Assembly: GCA_002451695.1 (NCBI GenBank)
Contig: DKDC01000011.1
Span: 1-12,407 of the forward strand
Length of the DNA: 12,407 nt
Source: Prevotellaceae bacterium UBA6858
GTDB lineage: Bacteria; Bacteroidota; Bacteroidia; Bacteroidales; Bacteroidaceae
Reading direction: 5' to 3'
In this document: positions 1 to 7,700 of the stretch, one piece after another
Position numbering within the stretch: position 1 is the stretch's first letter
Layout: every line of letters begins with the position of its first letter
Program-made: the position numbers and the translations under genes
Notes under the pieces: generated by a model
Seen by the model: the letters and a program-made list of their open reading frames with translations, nothing else
Database searches by the model: none
What the model was told of the DNA's origin: nothing

Positions 1-176
1 TTATGTCTGATATAATTCAAAAAAGGTCTGATGTAGTTTTTCCCACGTCAGACATAATTTTTGCTGTTTGAAGTGCCGTTGGTTTTCAGATACTTGCAAA
101 CTGCAAAAAAACGCGTTCAAAAGAAGATTGGCGGCAAAATAATTTTCTGCGTTTTGAAGATTTTGAAGAAAAAGTT
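1..176. repeat. Dispersed hairpin repeat, copy A (left boundary of islet)
   Basis: This stretch aligns without large gaps to 2763-2938 (copy B). I counted by eye about 34 differences in some 172 positions, roughly 80% identity. It has three parts: an arm at 1-18, a hairpin at 26-53 (GTCTGA / TCAGAC ends), and a flank at 62-176 containing TTTGCTGTTTGAAGTGCCG and TTTTCAGATACTTG. The arm 1-10 (TTATGTCTGA) is also the exact reverse complement of 48-57, so two overlapping hairpins are possible. The copy begins at the window edge and may extend left. It starts just beyond the stop codon of the methyltransferase remnant. The similarity to copy B is seen directly; a mobile or recombinogenic role is inference. 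Confidence 0.8.
19..53 (-). terminator. Possible intrinsic terminator in repeat A
   Basis: On the minus strand a stem with ends GTCTGA/TCAGAC (26-53) is followed by one C and then six T residues (complement of 19-24), the usual Rho-independent layout. It lies about 125 bases past the stop of the methyltransferase remnant, so it could end leftward transcription of the islet. On the plus strand the same stem is followed by ATAATTTTT, so it could work weakly in both directions. The stem has imperfect pairs in its inner half. Function is inferred from shape only. Confidence 0.45.
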
Positions 177-179
177 AGT

Positions 180-449
180 CTAAAACGGAATTTGCATATA
201 ATCATTTGCAACTTCGTTTACCACAGAATAATCGTGCAGCTTATTCAAATCCCCGATATGACTTGCCAGGTTTTCAAGTTTTTCGGAATTTTCCATTTCC
301 TCACGCCTTGCCTTGCTCAACCTGCAAAATTCCTCCTCCTGCTCAAGCCCCGCAAACCGCCGCCCGCACAAATTTGCGGCAATGCCTGTAGTGGAACTTC
401 CGCAAAAAGGGTCAAGAACCCAATCTCCATTATCTATGCACACACTACG
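180..449 (-). pseudogene. DNA methyltransferase, C-terminal remnant (5'-truncated)
   Basis: The frame encodes only the end of a beta-class-type N6-adenine/N4-cytosine DNA methyltransferase. The S-adenosylmethionine-binding motif I is clear (VLDPFCGSSTTG, near residues 9-20), followed by the usual GRRFAGLEQEEEFCRLSKAR stretch. In this class motif I lies near the C-terminus, so the catalytic (D/N/S)PP(Y/W) motif and the target recognition domain should lie upstream. They are absent: two codons above the GTG at 441-443 the frame meets a stop (TAA, complement of 450-452), and the next gene ends at 540. The 87-residue open part has no good ribosome site. It is most likely a dead fragment left by a deletion or rearrangement. 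It cannot methylate DNA by itself. Confidence 0.8.
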
Positions 450-539
450 TTATCACTTGTAAACTATGTCCTACCGTTGAGAAGAAAATAGACAAGGTAT
501 GCACAAATAATGTAAAACTTGAAATCAGAATAGAATTCC

Positions 540-872
540 TCATTCATAAGAACTTTTTAAGCGTTTCAGTATTCTACAGATATGCTCTTTAGGATAGTGT
601 GATTTTTGAAAATGCTTATATTCGTTTTCCCAAAGGTAATCAACAACGGCTTTAATGTCTGCCTTTTGTTCTTCTGTTAGTAGTTGCTTTACTATAAGGT
701 CTGTCGTATCAAATTCCGCTTCTTCAATCCAAGGATTATCTTTGAGAAGATTGCATCTTGCCTCTTTCTCATTTTTTCCAAAGGTTCTGCCAAGAACTTG
801 ACAATTTTCCACATCGTTTCCATTTGGGCCTTGCGTGAAACCTTCTGTAGTGTAAAAAATGTATTCTGACAT
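540..872 (-). CDS. Conserved-looking small protein of unknown function (110 aa)
   Basis: A complete 110-residue frame starts at ATG (870-872) and ends with TGA. The protein is soluble and acidic, with no signal peptide or membrane segment. It opens MSEYIFYTTEGFTQGPNG and later has VENCQVLGRTFG and NLLKDNPWIEE. The spaced aromatic and Gly/Asn residues, and a helical, charged C-terminal half (LLTEEQKADIKAVVDYLWE), look like a real folded protein. It resembles short uncharacterised proteins I have seen in accessory regions of Bacteroidetes and other genomes, but I cannot name a family. It lies between the nuclease gene (68-base gap upstream) and the methyltransferase stump (about 90 bases downstream), all on the minus strand, so it probably belongs to the same transcription unit. 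A role in restriction or its control is only a guess from position. Confidence 0.65.
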   Translation of the reverse strand: MSEYIFYTTEGFTQGPNGNDVENCQVLGRTFGKNEKEARCNLLKDNPWIEEAEFDTTDLIVKQLLTEEQKADIKAVVDYLWENEYKHFQKSHYPKEHICRILKRLKSSYE

Positions 873-940
873 AGTTGTATATTACAAAAACATATTTGTT
901 CATAAACTCTTTTGAAATTATCTACCAACTGAGCGTGCTG

Positions 941-1672
941 TTAGATAAATCCCTCACTTGCTCTTGCTATACGCATTAATTCATATTGTTTACAGATACT
1001 CTCATAACTATGGAAAGCAACACGTTCTTTCACTTCCTTGAAAGCAGTTCTGCTCATCACTTTGTCAAACTGTTCCTTGCGGTTCTGAGGTGCGACAATA
1101 AGAAAGCGACTATGAAAGTCTTGTAAATCACAAAACTTTGTGACTGAGTTTTGAATGTCTGTAGAATGTTCAACTTCGAAGAAGCTATTTGGCATTTTGC
1201 GTTCATTAAACCAAATGACATCCACAGTTTTTGCTCTGTCTGTCAAGTTTTCGTATGAAAAGTTGGGAATACGGATAGTTGAGCAAATATCCTTCAATGG
1301 CTTTTCAAGGAACTTGCGATTTTGGTCTTGGGCAGGAACATAAGTTGTGTAATGCTTCATATTGCCAATCTCGATAATAAGTCCTTGATAGTAGCCATGT
1401 GTAAACCGTTCGACGCTCTGCTCTTCTTGAGTTTGTATGTCAAATTTACGCATCACTTCTTCACGACATTCCTCCAACGCCCAAAGACCTGGCTGTATCT
1501 TAAATATTTCGTTAGATTGCTGCACTATTCTTCGGATTGATTCGTTGGGTGTCTTGGTTGCCCACGATTTCGTATCAACGAGATGATACAAATCACCAAG
1601 GGTGGCATACCCTCCTGTTTTGCGAAGAGTGTCTATAACTTGTTGTGTCTGTGTATATTTCTGTTGCGCCAT
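941..1672 (-). CDS. PD-(D/E)XK-type nuclease with HARE-HTH-like N-terminus, probable restriction-related protein
   Basis: I use the ATG at 1670-1672 (243 aa); a TTG two codons upstream is possible but weaker. Residues about 5-66 form a winged-helix-like module (TQTQQVIDTLRKTGG ... PNESIRRIVQQ ... FKIQPGLWAL) typical of HARE-HTH domains, which are found in restriction and chromatin proteins. Residues about 95-225 fit a nuclease family related to the restriction-endonuclease fold: LIIEIGN (E101), YVPAQDQNRK, VDVIWF (D151), FFEVEHST (E166, E168), then FLIVAPQNRKEQF and a final AFHSYESI. D151 with E166/E168 would be the metal-binding core, with E in place of the usual K of ExK. It starts 8 bases after the KilA-N stop codon, so the two are surely co-transcribed. 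With the methyltransferase stump nearby, restriction is the likeliest ancestral role; activity is not shown. Confidence 0.72.
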   Translation of the reverse strand: MAQQKYTQTQQVIDTLRKTGGYATLGDLYHLVDTKSWATKTPNESIRRIVQQSNEIFKIQPGLWALEECREEVMRKFDIQTQEEQSVERFTHGYYQGLIIEIGNMKHYTTYVPAQDQNRKFLEKPLKDICSTIRIPNFSYENLTDRAKTVDVIWFNERKMPNSFFEVEHSTDIQNSVTKFCDLQDFHSRFLIVAPQNRKEQFDKVMSRTAFKEVKERVAFHSYESICKQYELMRIARASEGFI

Positions 1673-1680
1673 AATCAATT

Positions 1681-2481
1681 TTACTTTAATAAGTTTCTGC
1701 CTCCTGTATTTTCAAGTATTCTCATTTGCTGGATGGCTATCTGATTAAGTTTGATGAGCCGTTCCGATTGTGCCATTCCGTCATTGATGAACACGGCGTT
1801 GAGATTTTCCATGTTCGAGAGACAGATAAGTTCATTGATGCTGGCATAATCACGGATGTTACCTTTCTTGTCGGGATTTTGCTCACGCCATTGTTTTGCC
1901 GTCATACCGAACATGGCTATGTTAAGAACATCCGCTTCATCGGCATACTTCATGGCAGCTTGCTCACGTGTTACCTCTGCAGGAATAAGATTAGCCTTGA
2001 TTGCATCTGTGTGAATACGATAGTTTATCTTTGACAGCTCACGTTTGGCAGACCACGCCAATTGCTTCTGCTCGTCAGCTTTAAGACGTTGGTACTCTTT
2101 TACCAATAAAAGTTGGAAACGAGGACTAATCCACATTCCGAAATGATAGGCAATGTCGCGATGAGCATAAGTTCCACCATATCGGCCGGCTTTCGCTATA
2201 ATGCCTATGGCGTCTGTTCTTCGAATCCATGCCTTAACGGAAAGCACAAAATTGTTGCTTCCTGCTGCATTTCTAATTGTATCGAATTCGGTACAATTAA
2301 AATTCGGATTATATAGCATTTCCCATTCACCGAGATATTCTATTGTGCTTTTGAGGCTCATCCATCTGAAAATTATGTGCTCCTGCATTTGGCTATGTGC
2401 CATATCAGTCAAAGAGATATAATCCTCGTTTTGTACGTTTACAACAGATATTTCCGTGTTTTCGACTTTTATCTTTGCCAT
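1681..2481 (-). CDS. KilA-N domain protein (266 aa)
   Basis: I chose the ATG at 2479-2481 (MAKIKVENTE...), preceded by GGAAG four bases away and a promoter-like box at 2506-2513. The open frame runs 50 codons further up, but that part lacks protein-like character and reaches across the promoter. Residues about 20-130 form a KilA-N domain: YISLTDMA near the start, then WIRRTDAIGI, GGTYAHRDIAYHFGMWISP and FQLLLVKEYQRLK. KilA-N is a putative DNA-binding domain common in phages, DNA viruses and bacterial accessory islands. The C-terminal half has a second conserved-looking part (ADEADVLNIAMFGMTAKQW, then NIRDYASINELICLSN) that often accompanies this domain in cellular genomes. It is the first gene of the leftward islet unit. 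A regulatory role for the nuclease is possible but unproven. Confidence 0.82.
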   Translation of the reverse strand: MAKIKVENTEISVVNVQNEDYISLTDMAHSQMQEHIIFRWMSLKSTIEYLGEWEMLYNPNFNCTEFDTIRNAAGSNNFVLSVKAWIRRTDAIGIIAKAGRYGGTYAHRDIAYHFGMWISPRFQLLLVKEYQRLKADEQKQLAWSAKRELSKINYRIHTDAIKANLIPAEVTREQAAMKYADEADVLNIAMFGMTAKQWREQNPDKKGNIRDYASINELICLSNMENLNAVFINDGMAQSERLIKLNQIAIQQMRILENTGGRNLLK

Positions 2482-2505
2482 ATCTTCCAGCTTTGTTGCC
2501 GCATA

Positions 2506-2537
2506 CAAAAATATGATAAATTCTTGACAATAGCGAA
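2506..2537 (-). promoter_or_regulatory. Candidate Bacteroidetes promoter for the islet unit
   Basis: On the minus strand TATTTTTG (complement of 2506-2513) matches the Bacteroidetes -7 consensus TAnnTTTG exactly. Twenty bases upstream is TTCG (complement of 2534-2537), one mismatch from the -33 consensus TTTG, at the expected spacing. Transcription would start near 2500, leaving a short leader of about 20 bases before the KilA-N ATG at 2481. This also supports that ATG over the longer frame. Confidence 0.45.
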
Positions 2538-2759
2538 TGATAGTGGAAATGGTTTTCCGGTTAATTGCGTTCCTTATTGGGGAGTAGGCGGATGTTTTTT
2601 GGTTTTTGAACTTGGTGGAGACGTTCTTCACAATGTCGCGACTTCATCCGCATCGTTTGCGGGGTGGTCTGTGGGGAAAAATATCAGGCAAAAACGAGGG
2701 AACGCGGCAAAAAGTTTTGCGCGGGTTTTGTGCGAGAAAAACTGTGTGGGATTTTGGCG

Positions 2760-2938
2760 GAATTATATCAGATATAATTCAAAAAAGGTCTGATGTAATT
2801 CAAACTACGTCGGACATAGTTTTTGCTGTTTGAAGTGCCGCTGGTTTTCAGACGCTTATAAAATCGCAAAAAGCGCGTTCGAAAGGAAAATGCTGGCAGT
2901 GAAATTTTCGGCGTTTTGGAGATTTTGGAGGGAAAACG
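2760..2938. repeat. Dispersed hairpin repeat, copy B (right boundary of islet)
   Basis: This is the partner of copy A (1-176), offset by 2762 bases and in the same orientation, so the pair are direct repeats around the islet. It opens with a perfect palindrome, GAATTATATC-A-GATATAATTC (2760-2780). An A6 tract and the main hairpin (2788-2815) follow, then the shared flank TTTGCTGTTTGAAGTGCCG and TTTTCAGACGCTT. Differences from A are scattered substitutions, so the duplication is old or the copies arrived separately. It sits about 65 bases beyond the ispF stop. Confidence 0.8.
2781..2815 (-). terminator. Possible intrinsic terminator in repeat B, downstream of ispF
   Basis: Read leftward, the hairpin 2788-2815 is followed by C and T6 (complement of 2781-2786), as in a Rho-independent terminator. 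It is the first such structure after ispF, about 190 bases downstream, and is well placed to end the porU-porV-ispF transcript. Several stem pairs are G-U only in plus-strand RNA and become A-C mismatches in minus-strand RNA, which weakens the minus-strand stem. Confidence 0.4.
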
Positions 2939-3003
2939 CAATGCCGTACGGCGACATTGCTGTGCTTTTTCGAAGAATGGGAGACGGATGCCGTTTTACG
3001 CCT

Positions 3004-3483
3004 CTAATCCTCGAAAATCATGGCTGTGGCGTATGCGGCGATGCCTTCCCCGCGCCCGGTGAAGCCGAGGCGTTCGGTTGTTGTGGCTTTTACCGACACG
3101 TCTTTTTGCGGGATTTCCAGGCACGTGGCTATGCACTCCTGCATTTGCGGGATGAAGTTTTTCAGTTTGGGCTGCTCAAGGCAAATGGTGATGTCAACGT
3201 TCCCTATGGTGAAACTGTGTTCTTTGAGAATGGCGGCTGTGGCTTTGAGCAGCAGCTTGCTGTCTGCCCCGCGATAGCGCTCGTCGGTGTCGGGAAAGTG
3301 GCAGCCTATGTCGCGCAGGGCTGCCGCCCCGAGAAGTGCATCGATTAGCGCGTGCAACGCCACGTCGGCATCGCTGTGTCCGAGCAGGCCGAGGGAGTGG
3401 GGGATCTTGATGCCCCCGAGCCATAGTTCGCGGTTCTCCACAAGGCGGTGAACGTCAAATCCAAATCCGATGCGCGGTTTCAT
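3004..3483 (-). CDS. ispF: 2-C-methyl-D-erythritol 2,4-cyclodiphosphate synthase
   Basis: IspF converts 4-diphosphocytidyl-methylerythritol 2-phosphate to the 2,4-cyclodiphosphate, releasing CMP, in the non-mevalonate isoprenoid pathway in the cytosol. The 159-residue length is normal. The zinc ligands fit the family pattern: D10 and H12 in GFGFDVHRL, and H44 in GHSDADVALHALIDAL. The family signature near the end, KATTTERLGFTGRGEGIAA (132-150), is intact, including the threonine and glutamate of the CDP-binding region. The ATG at 3481-3483 is the only sensible start. It lies 32 bases after porV on the same strand and is probably expressed from the upstream operon. Nothing suggests damage. IspF normally works as a homotrimer, which is family knowledge. 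Confidence 0.97.
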   Translation of the reverse strand: MKPRIGFGFDVHRLVENRELWLGGIKIPHSLGLLGHSDADVALHALIDALLGAAALRDIGCHFPDTDERYRGADSKLLLKATAAILKEHSFTIGNVDITICLEQPKLKNFIPQMQECIATCLEIPQKDVSVKATTTERLGFTGRGEGIAAYATAMIFED

Positions 3484-3515
3484 TTCTGCTTGTGCGTGTG
3501 CCGGGTGGGGCGGTG

Positions 3516-4673
3516 TTATCTTCTTCTTGAGAAGAGGTCTTTTATTCCGTCAAAGTCGAATGCGAGGGAAACTCTCAGGGTCTGGTCGAGAGGGTTGCTT
3601 GCCGCCGTGGAAAGCACATAGCCGGCGTCGATTGAGAAAACGTTCATGCGGAAGCCCGCGCCCACGGTGAAGTATTTGCGGTTGCCCTTGTCCTTGTCCT
3701 CGTCGTGGTAGCCGGCGCGCAGTATGAACTTGTCGTTGTAGGTGTATTCCACGCCGAAGCTCCACTGTATCTCTTTCAGTTCCTCGCTGAAGCCGCCGGG
3801 CGCGTCGCCGAAGCTCTTGAATATGCCGGTGATTGGCGACATGTCGTAATAGTCCTTTTGCAGACGCTCCTGGTACGCCTCGCTGCTCTCGTCGTCTTTT
3901 TGGCGCGGCATTGTGGGCACGAGCAGCTTGTTGAGGTCAACGCCGAAGGCTATCTTGTTGTATTCGTTTATCGGCACAAGGTAGTTCACGCCAAGGCGCA
4001 GGTTGGTGGGGATGAAGTACGTGTTTTCGTCCCCGAATTTCATTTTGCTGCCGATGTTGCTTATGTTCAAACCCAATGCAAGCTGGCATTCGCGGCTTCC
4101 CATTACCACGTATTTGTTGTAGTACATGGCAATGTCGGCAGCAAATGCGTTTCCCGGCTTTGTGTCGTCTGAATAATTTCCGCTAAGGTCGGAGCGGATG
4201 TAGCGCAGGGCTATCGCCGCCGAGAAGTTGTCGCTGAGCATTCGCGACACGCCTACATCGAACGCCATCTCGTAGGGCTTTATGCTCATGTTGTCGCCGG
4301 CGTCAACTTCGCCGAGCGAGAAATAGCGGAGCGATGATGACAGGGCGGTGTAGTCGCCGAGTCGCATATATCCCGCCACGTATGCGAGGTCGATGTCGTT
4401 GACTATTTTGCGCAGCCATGGGGTGTAGTTCACGGCAATTCCCGCACGGCTTATGCAGAAGGGGTATTTGGCGGGGTTCCATGCCTGTGAGTTCACGTCG
4501 GGGTCGGTTGCCGCGCCAATGTCGCCCATACCTCCCGCACGTGCGTCCGCCCCTATCTTCAGGGAGTTTACCGCCGTGCTGACGGGGTTGAACTTGTCCT
4601 TCTCGCCGTCGGCCCTGGTTGTCGTGGCAAACGCCATGAACGACATCAGTATTATTGCTATCTTGTATTTCAT
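3516..4673 (-). CDS. porV: Type IX secretion system outer-membrane protein PorV (LptO)
   Basis: PorV is an outer-membrane beta-barrel of the FadL-like group. It shuttles T9SS cargo from the translocon to the PorU sortase complex on the cell surface. I prefer the ATG at 4671-4673 (385 aa), because it places a Sec signal peptide at the N-terminus (MKYKIAIILMSFMAFATTTRA). The frame extends eight codons upstream to a GTG. The family hallmark follows: NSLKIGADARAGGMGDIGAA, then DPDVNSQAWNPAKYPF (about 36-72). The rest shows alternating beta-strand segments with aromatic girdles and ends in a short basic tail. Length is close to the P. gingivalis protein. It begins 46 bases after the porU stop on the same strand, and no terminator lies between, so porU and porV are very likely one operon. 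Confidence 0.95.
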   Translation of the reverse strand: MKYKIAIILMSFMAFATTTRADGEKDKFNPVSTAVNSLKIGADARAGGMGDIGAATDPDVNSQAWNPAKYPFCISRAGIAVNYTPWLRKIVNDIDLAYVAGYMRLGDYTALSSSLRYFSLGEVDAGDNMSIKPYEMAFDVGVSRMLSDNFSAAIALRYIRSDLSGNYSDDTKPGNAFAADIAMYYNKYVVMGSRECQLALGLNISNIGSKMKFGDENTYFIPTNLRLGVNYLVPINEYNKIAFGVDLNKLLVPTMPRQKDDESSEAYQERLQKDYYDMSPITGIFKSFGDAPGGFSEELKEIQWSFGVEYTYNDKFILRAGYHDEDKDKGNRKYFTVGAGFRMNVFSIDAGYVLSTAASNPLDQTLRVSLAFDFDGIKDLFSRRR

Positions 4674-4719
4674 CGTCTGCTTGTATGTGGATTGCACTTA
4701 TATAAAACTGTGTGTGGCT

Positions 4720-7700
4720 TTATTTATTGTTCAGTATAATCAATTTCTTGGTTTTGGTGCTTGCCGCCCCGTTGCCCTCGGACACCGACACTCGGTAGAG
4801 GTAAACGCCGCCGCCCACTCTCGCCCCCGAGGAGTTTGTGAGGTTCCACGTTATGGGGTAATGCCCGTAGTCGCTCTCGCCGTTAGTCGTGGTCTGCCAC
4901 ACGAGCTGTCCGTATGAATCGTAAACCCTCACGGTGAACTTCACGTCGGTGAGCGGACGGTCGTATGACACATTGAACACTGTCGTTTCGGTGGCGGGGT
5001 TGGGATTGCACGTAACATCGAGAACGTTAGGCTTGAGGTTTCTCACCGCAACGAAGTCGAGCGCGGCCGAGGATGAGTTGCCCAGCATGTCCCATGCGCG
5101 GAAAACAAGGCGGTGGCTGCCGGGCGGCAGTTCGGGAATGGAGTAGCCCACGCTGCCGCTTGTGAATGTGCCAAAATCGTTCTTGAAATAATCGTTCAGC
5201 ACGTATGACGTGGCGGCGTTGCCGTCGATGATAAGTTCGATGTCGTGTCCCACGCCGCTTCCAGTGGCGTTGATGCCGTCGCTGTCGCGTAGCATTGCCA
5301 CGAAGTAGGGCGTGGTGTTTGTTTTGTCGCCGTTGCGGAAGTCGGGATTGTTGAGGTAAACGAACAGGGCTGGGCCTGTTGAATCGTTTTTAAGTTCGGC
5401 GGAGGAGTTTATTGCAAAGTTGCTGTTCGTTCCGTGGCATTCGGCTGTGCGGTCGTTGCTTACGGCATAAAGGTTCATAAGGCAGGTCTCGTCTGAATAG
5501 CTTGCGTCAACCGAAACGGGGAAGTCGAACTCGAACACGCCGTTGCGCACGGAGTCTGTGCCTTCGAAAAGTCGGCGTGTGCGGTTGCTGAACACGTAAG
5601 GGTCTTTGCCGTTTCCGGCGTTGTCGTGGCAGGTTATTGTTTCGAGCTTGTCGAACACAGTGGCGGTAACTGTGCCGTTGAAGTCGGGCATCCTTGCTCC
5701 GTTTTGCGAGGTTATGTGTCCCTTTATCCGCGCCACGCTTCCTGCCGCAAGGTTCACTTTCGCCCCGGTTGCCCTTTTGCCGTTTATGCTGTCGATTACC
5801 ACTTTTCCCACGGGGGCGGCAAGACGCAGCGCAGGGTCTCCCATAAGCACGTACTTCATCTTGTTAATGGTGAAGTCGGTGCTTTCGCCCGAAGTGGCTA
5901 CGAGGGCGCATTTAGTTTTCATCAGTGCCTCGCCCATAGTCATGAGTTTGCCGTTTTCCTCCGTGAGGATGTATTTCATCAAATGGGTGTTGAGGTTGAG
6001 GTTCCTTTGTGAGAAAACCGAGCGCGTAGCCCCGATGAAGGCAACAGAGCCGCCTTTTTCGTTCAGCACGGCACATTCGCCGATTGTCTCCTCGTTGGAG
6101 TCGAACGGCACAATCTCGCACGAGGATGTTATCCATACAGATGGGTTGCTGGTTTTGTTTTCCTTGAAGTCGTTAAGGAGCAGAACCTTTTCGTGGGAAA
6201 TGGAAGCCGGTGCGCCATGCCCGGTGTAGTTCATGAGCAACGCGCCGTTGGTCATGTAGCTTTTGAGCTGCTTTGTTATTTCGGGATAGGAGTTTCCTGT
6301 GGATGTCTTTACCACGGTGTACGCGTCCCAATAAACTCTCCTCACGTTGTATTCCCTGTGGTTTGACTCTATTTGCTTGGCAATGGTTTCGGCATCTCCC
6401 ATGAGCGAGTTGCTTGTCTTGTCGTCGTCGCCCATTACGCAGATAAGGTTCTTCCACGAGCCGACGCTGTTGTTGTACATATAATTAATGGTCTTGTCAA
6501 CCATAATCTTGGCTTCGTCCTCGCGGTGCGCGGGGAAGCGTCCTATGGCGATGTCTGGTTTTTCCGCTGTCATGTTCCTGCCTTCCCCGTCGTCAAGAAA
6601 GGCGAAGAAGTCGTCGCTCACGTAACAGTTTATCTCGTTCGTGGAGTTCCACGATTCGTAGCAAAGCAGGAAATCGTCGGGTGTGCTGTTCTGCCAGTCT
6701 TTTGTAATCATCCTGTTGTCCCATGCGGCATCGCCGAAAAGCAGCAGGTAGCGCGGCATATCGGCGGAGGACGAAGCCCGGTCGTAGAGCATTTTCACGT
6801 AACGGCGGTAAGCCATGGCGTCGGGCGTGCCGGACGAAAACTCATTATATATCTTGTCGGCAGCAACAATTCTCACCCTAAGGTTGTCGTGTTCCCTGTG
6901 TGCGGCGGCGAGACGTTCCGCCTGTTTCGTTAGTTTCCCGCTTGCCGGCACGATTATAATCATGTCGCAAACCGAGTCGGCGTGCAGGTCTTGGTTTTCT
7001 AATTTCTTGTCGAGGGTCGGCTGTGGGAAGGTTTCTGCCGTATTCACCACGATGTATCTGTCTTTTGCCTCCGGGAGGGTTACGTTAAGTGTGCTGCCCG
7101 ATAGCGTGCCTTCCACGTTTTGCTGGGCGCGCCCGGCAACGCCAAGCCGCCAGACTTTTGTGTTGCTGTCGGCAGAGGAAATGGCGTAGTTTCCCGCTCC
7201 GCTGTTGGCCGGGTCGCACAGCTCGAAGTAAGGCGTTGACAGATTGAGGTTTCTTTGGTAGTTGAACCGTATGTAGTCAAGCCTTGCCGAGTGTCCTGAC
7301 GTTGTGGAGAAGTGAACGCTGTTTGACGTGGCGAGCGTGGTGGCGGTGTATGTTTTTTCGAGCAGTCTCGCCCTGTTTCCCTGCTCTCCTATATTGGTGT
7401 TGTTGAGCAGTGGGATTGTCATTCTTCCAAGACTTTCGGAGTTTAGGCTGCTGGTAACGTTGGTGGCGGAGGAAGCGTCGGACGCAGAGAACGCAATCGT
7501 AACGTATTGCTCGCCCTCGCTTGCTATTTCAGGAGCGGCGAGCTGGTAGGATTTTGAATTTCCGTTGGCAAAGTCGTAGCTGTCAAAGAACTGCTGTCCG
7601 CCAGCGTACCAGCTGTATGCGTCTTCCTCGTACAGGGAATGGGCGGGAATGGTTGTGCGTGCCTCGTTTGCGGCGGTTGCAGTCCCGGAGTTTTGCATTG

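Larger units (their letters stand above)
2482..3003. other. Intergenic region with promoter and repeat B
   Basis: This stretch of 522 bases lies between the start of the KilA-N gene and the end of ispF. It holds the KilA-N promoter candidate (about 2506-2537), about 220 bases (2540-2759) with no recognisable gene or RNA, and repeat copy B (2760-2938). The last 65 bases before ispF's stop contain no strong terminator. Several open frames cross the region but none has protein-like composition or a plausible start. Confidence 0.7.

Noticed and set aside
435..505. Direct 8-bp repeat TATGCACA (435-442 and 498-505) around the methyltransferase breakpoint
   Set aside because: It could be a target-site duplication of a lost insertion, but the 55 bases between show no mobile-element ends. 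The frame above the second copy does not continue a methyltransferase, and eight bases may match by chance.
2482..2631. Fifty-codon N-terminal extension of the KilA-N protein
   Set aside because: It covers the promoter-like box at 2506-2513, lacks family similarity, and the internal ATG at 2479-2481 has a better ribosome site and a typical domain start.
3705..4172. A 155-codon plus-strand frame opposite porV
   Set aside because: It is a shadow of porV caused by codon bias in G+C-rich sequence; Val/Ala-rich with no recognisable motif.
5606..6229. A 207-codon plus-strand open frame inside porU
   Set aside because: It is antisense to the C25 peptidase domain, which has clear conserved motifs. 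The plus frame shows no domain and no start context.
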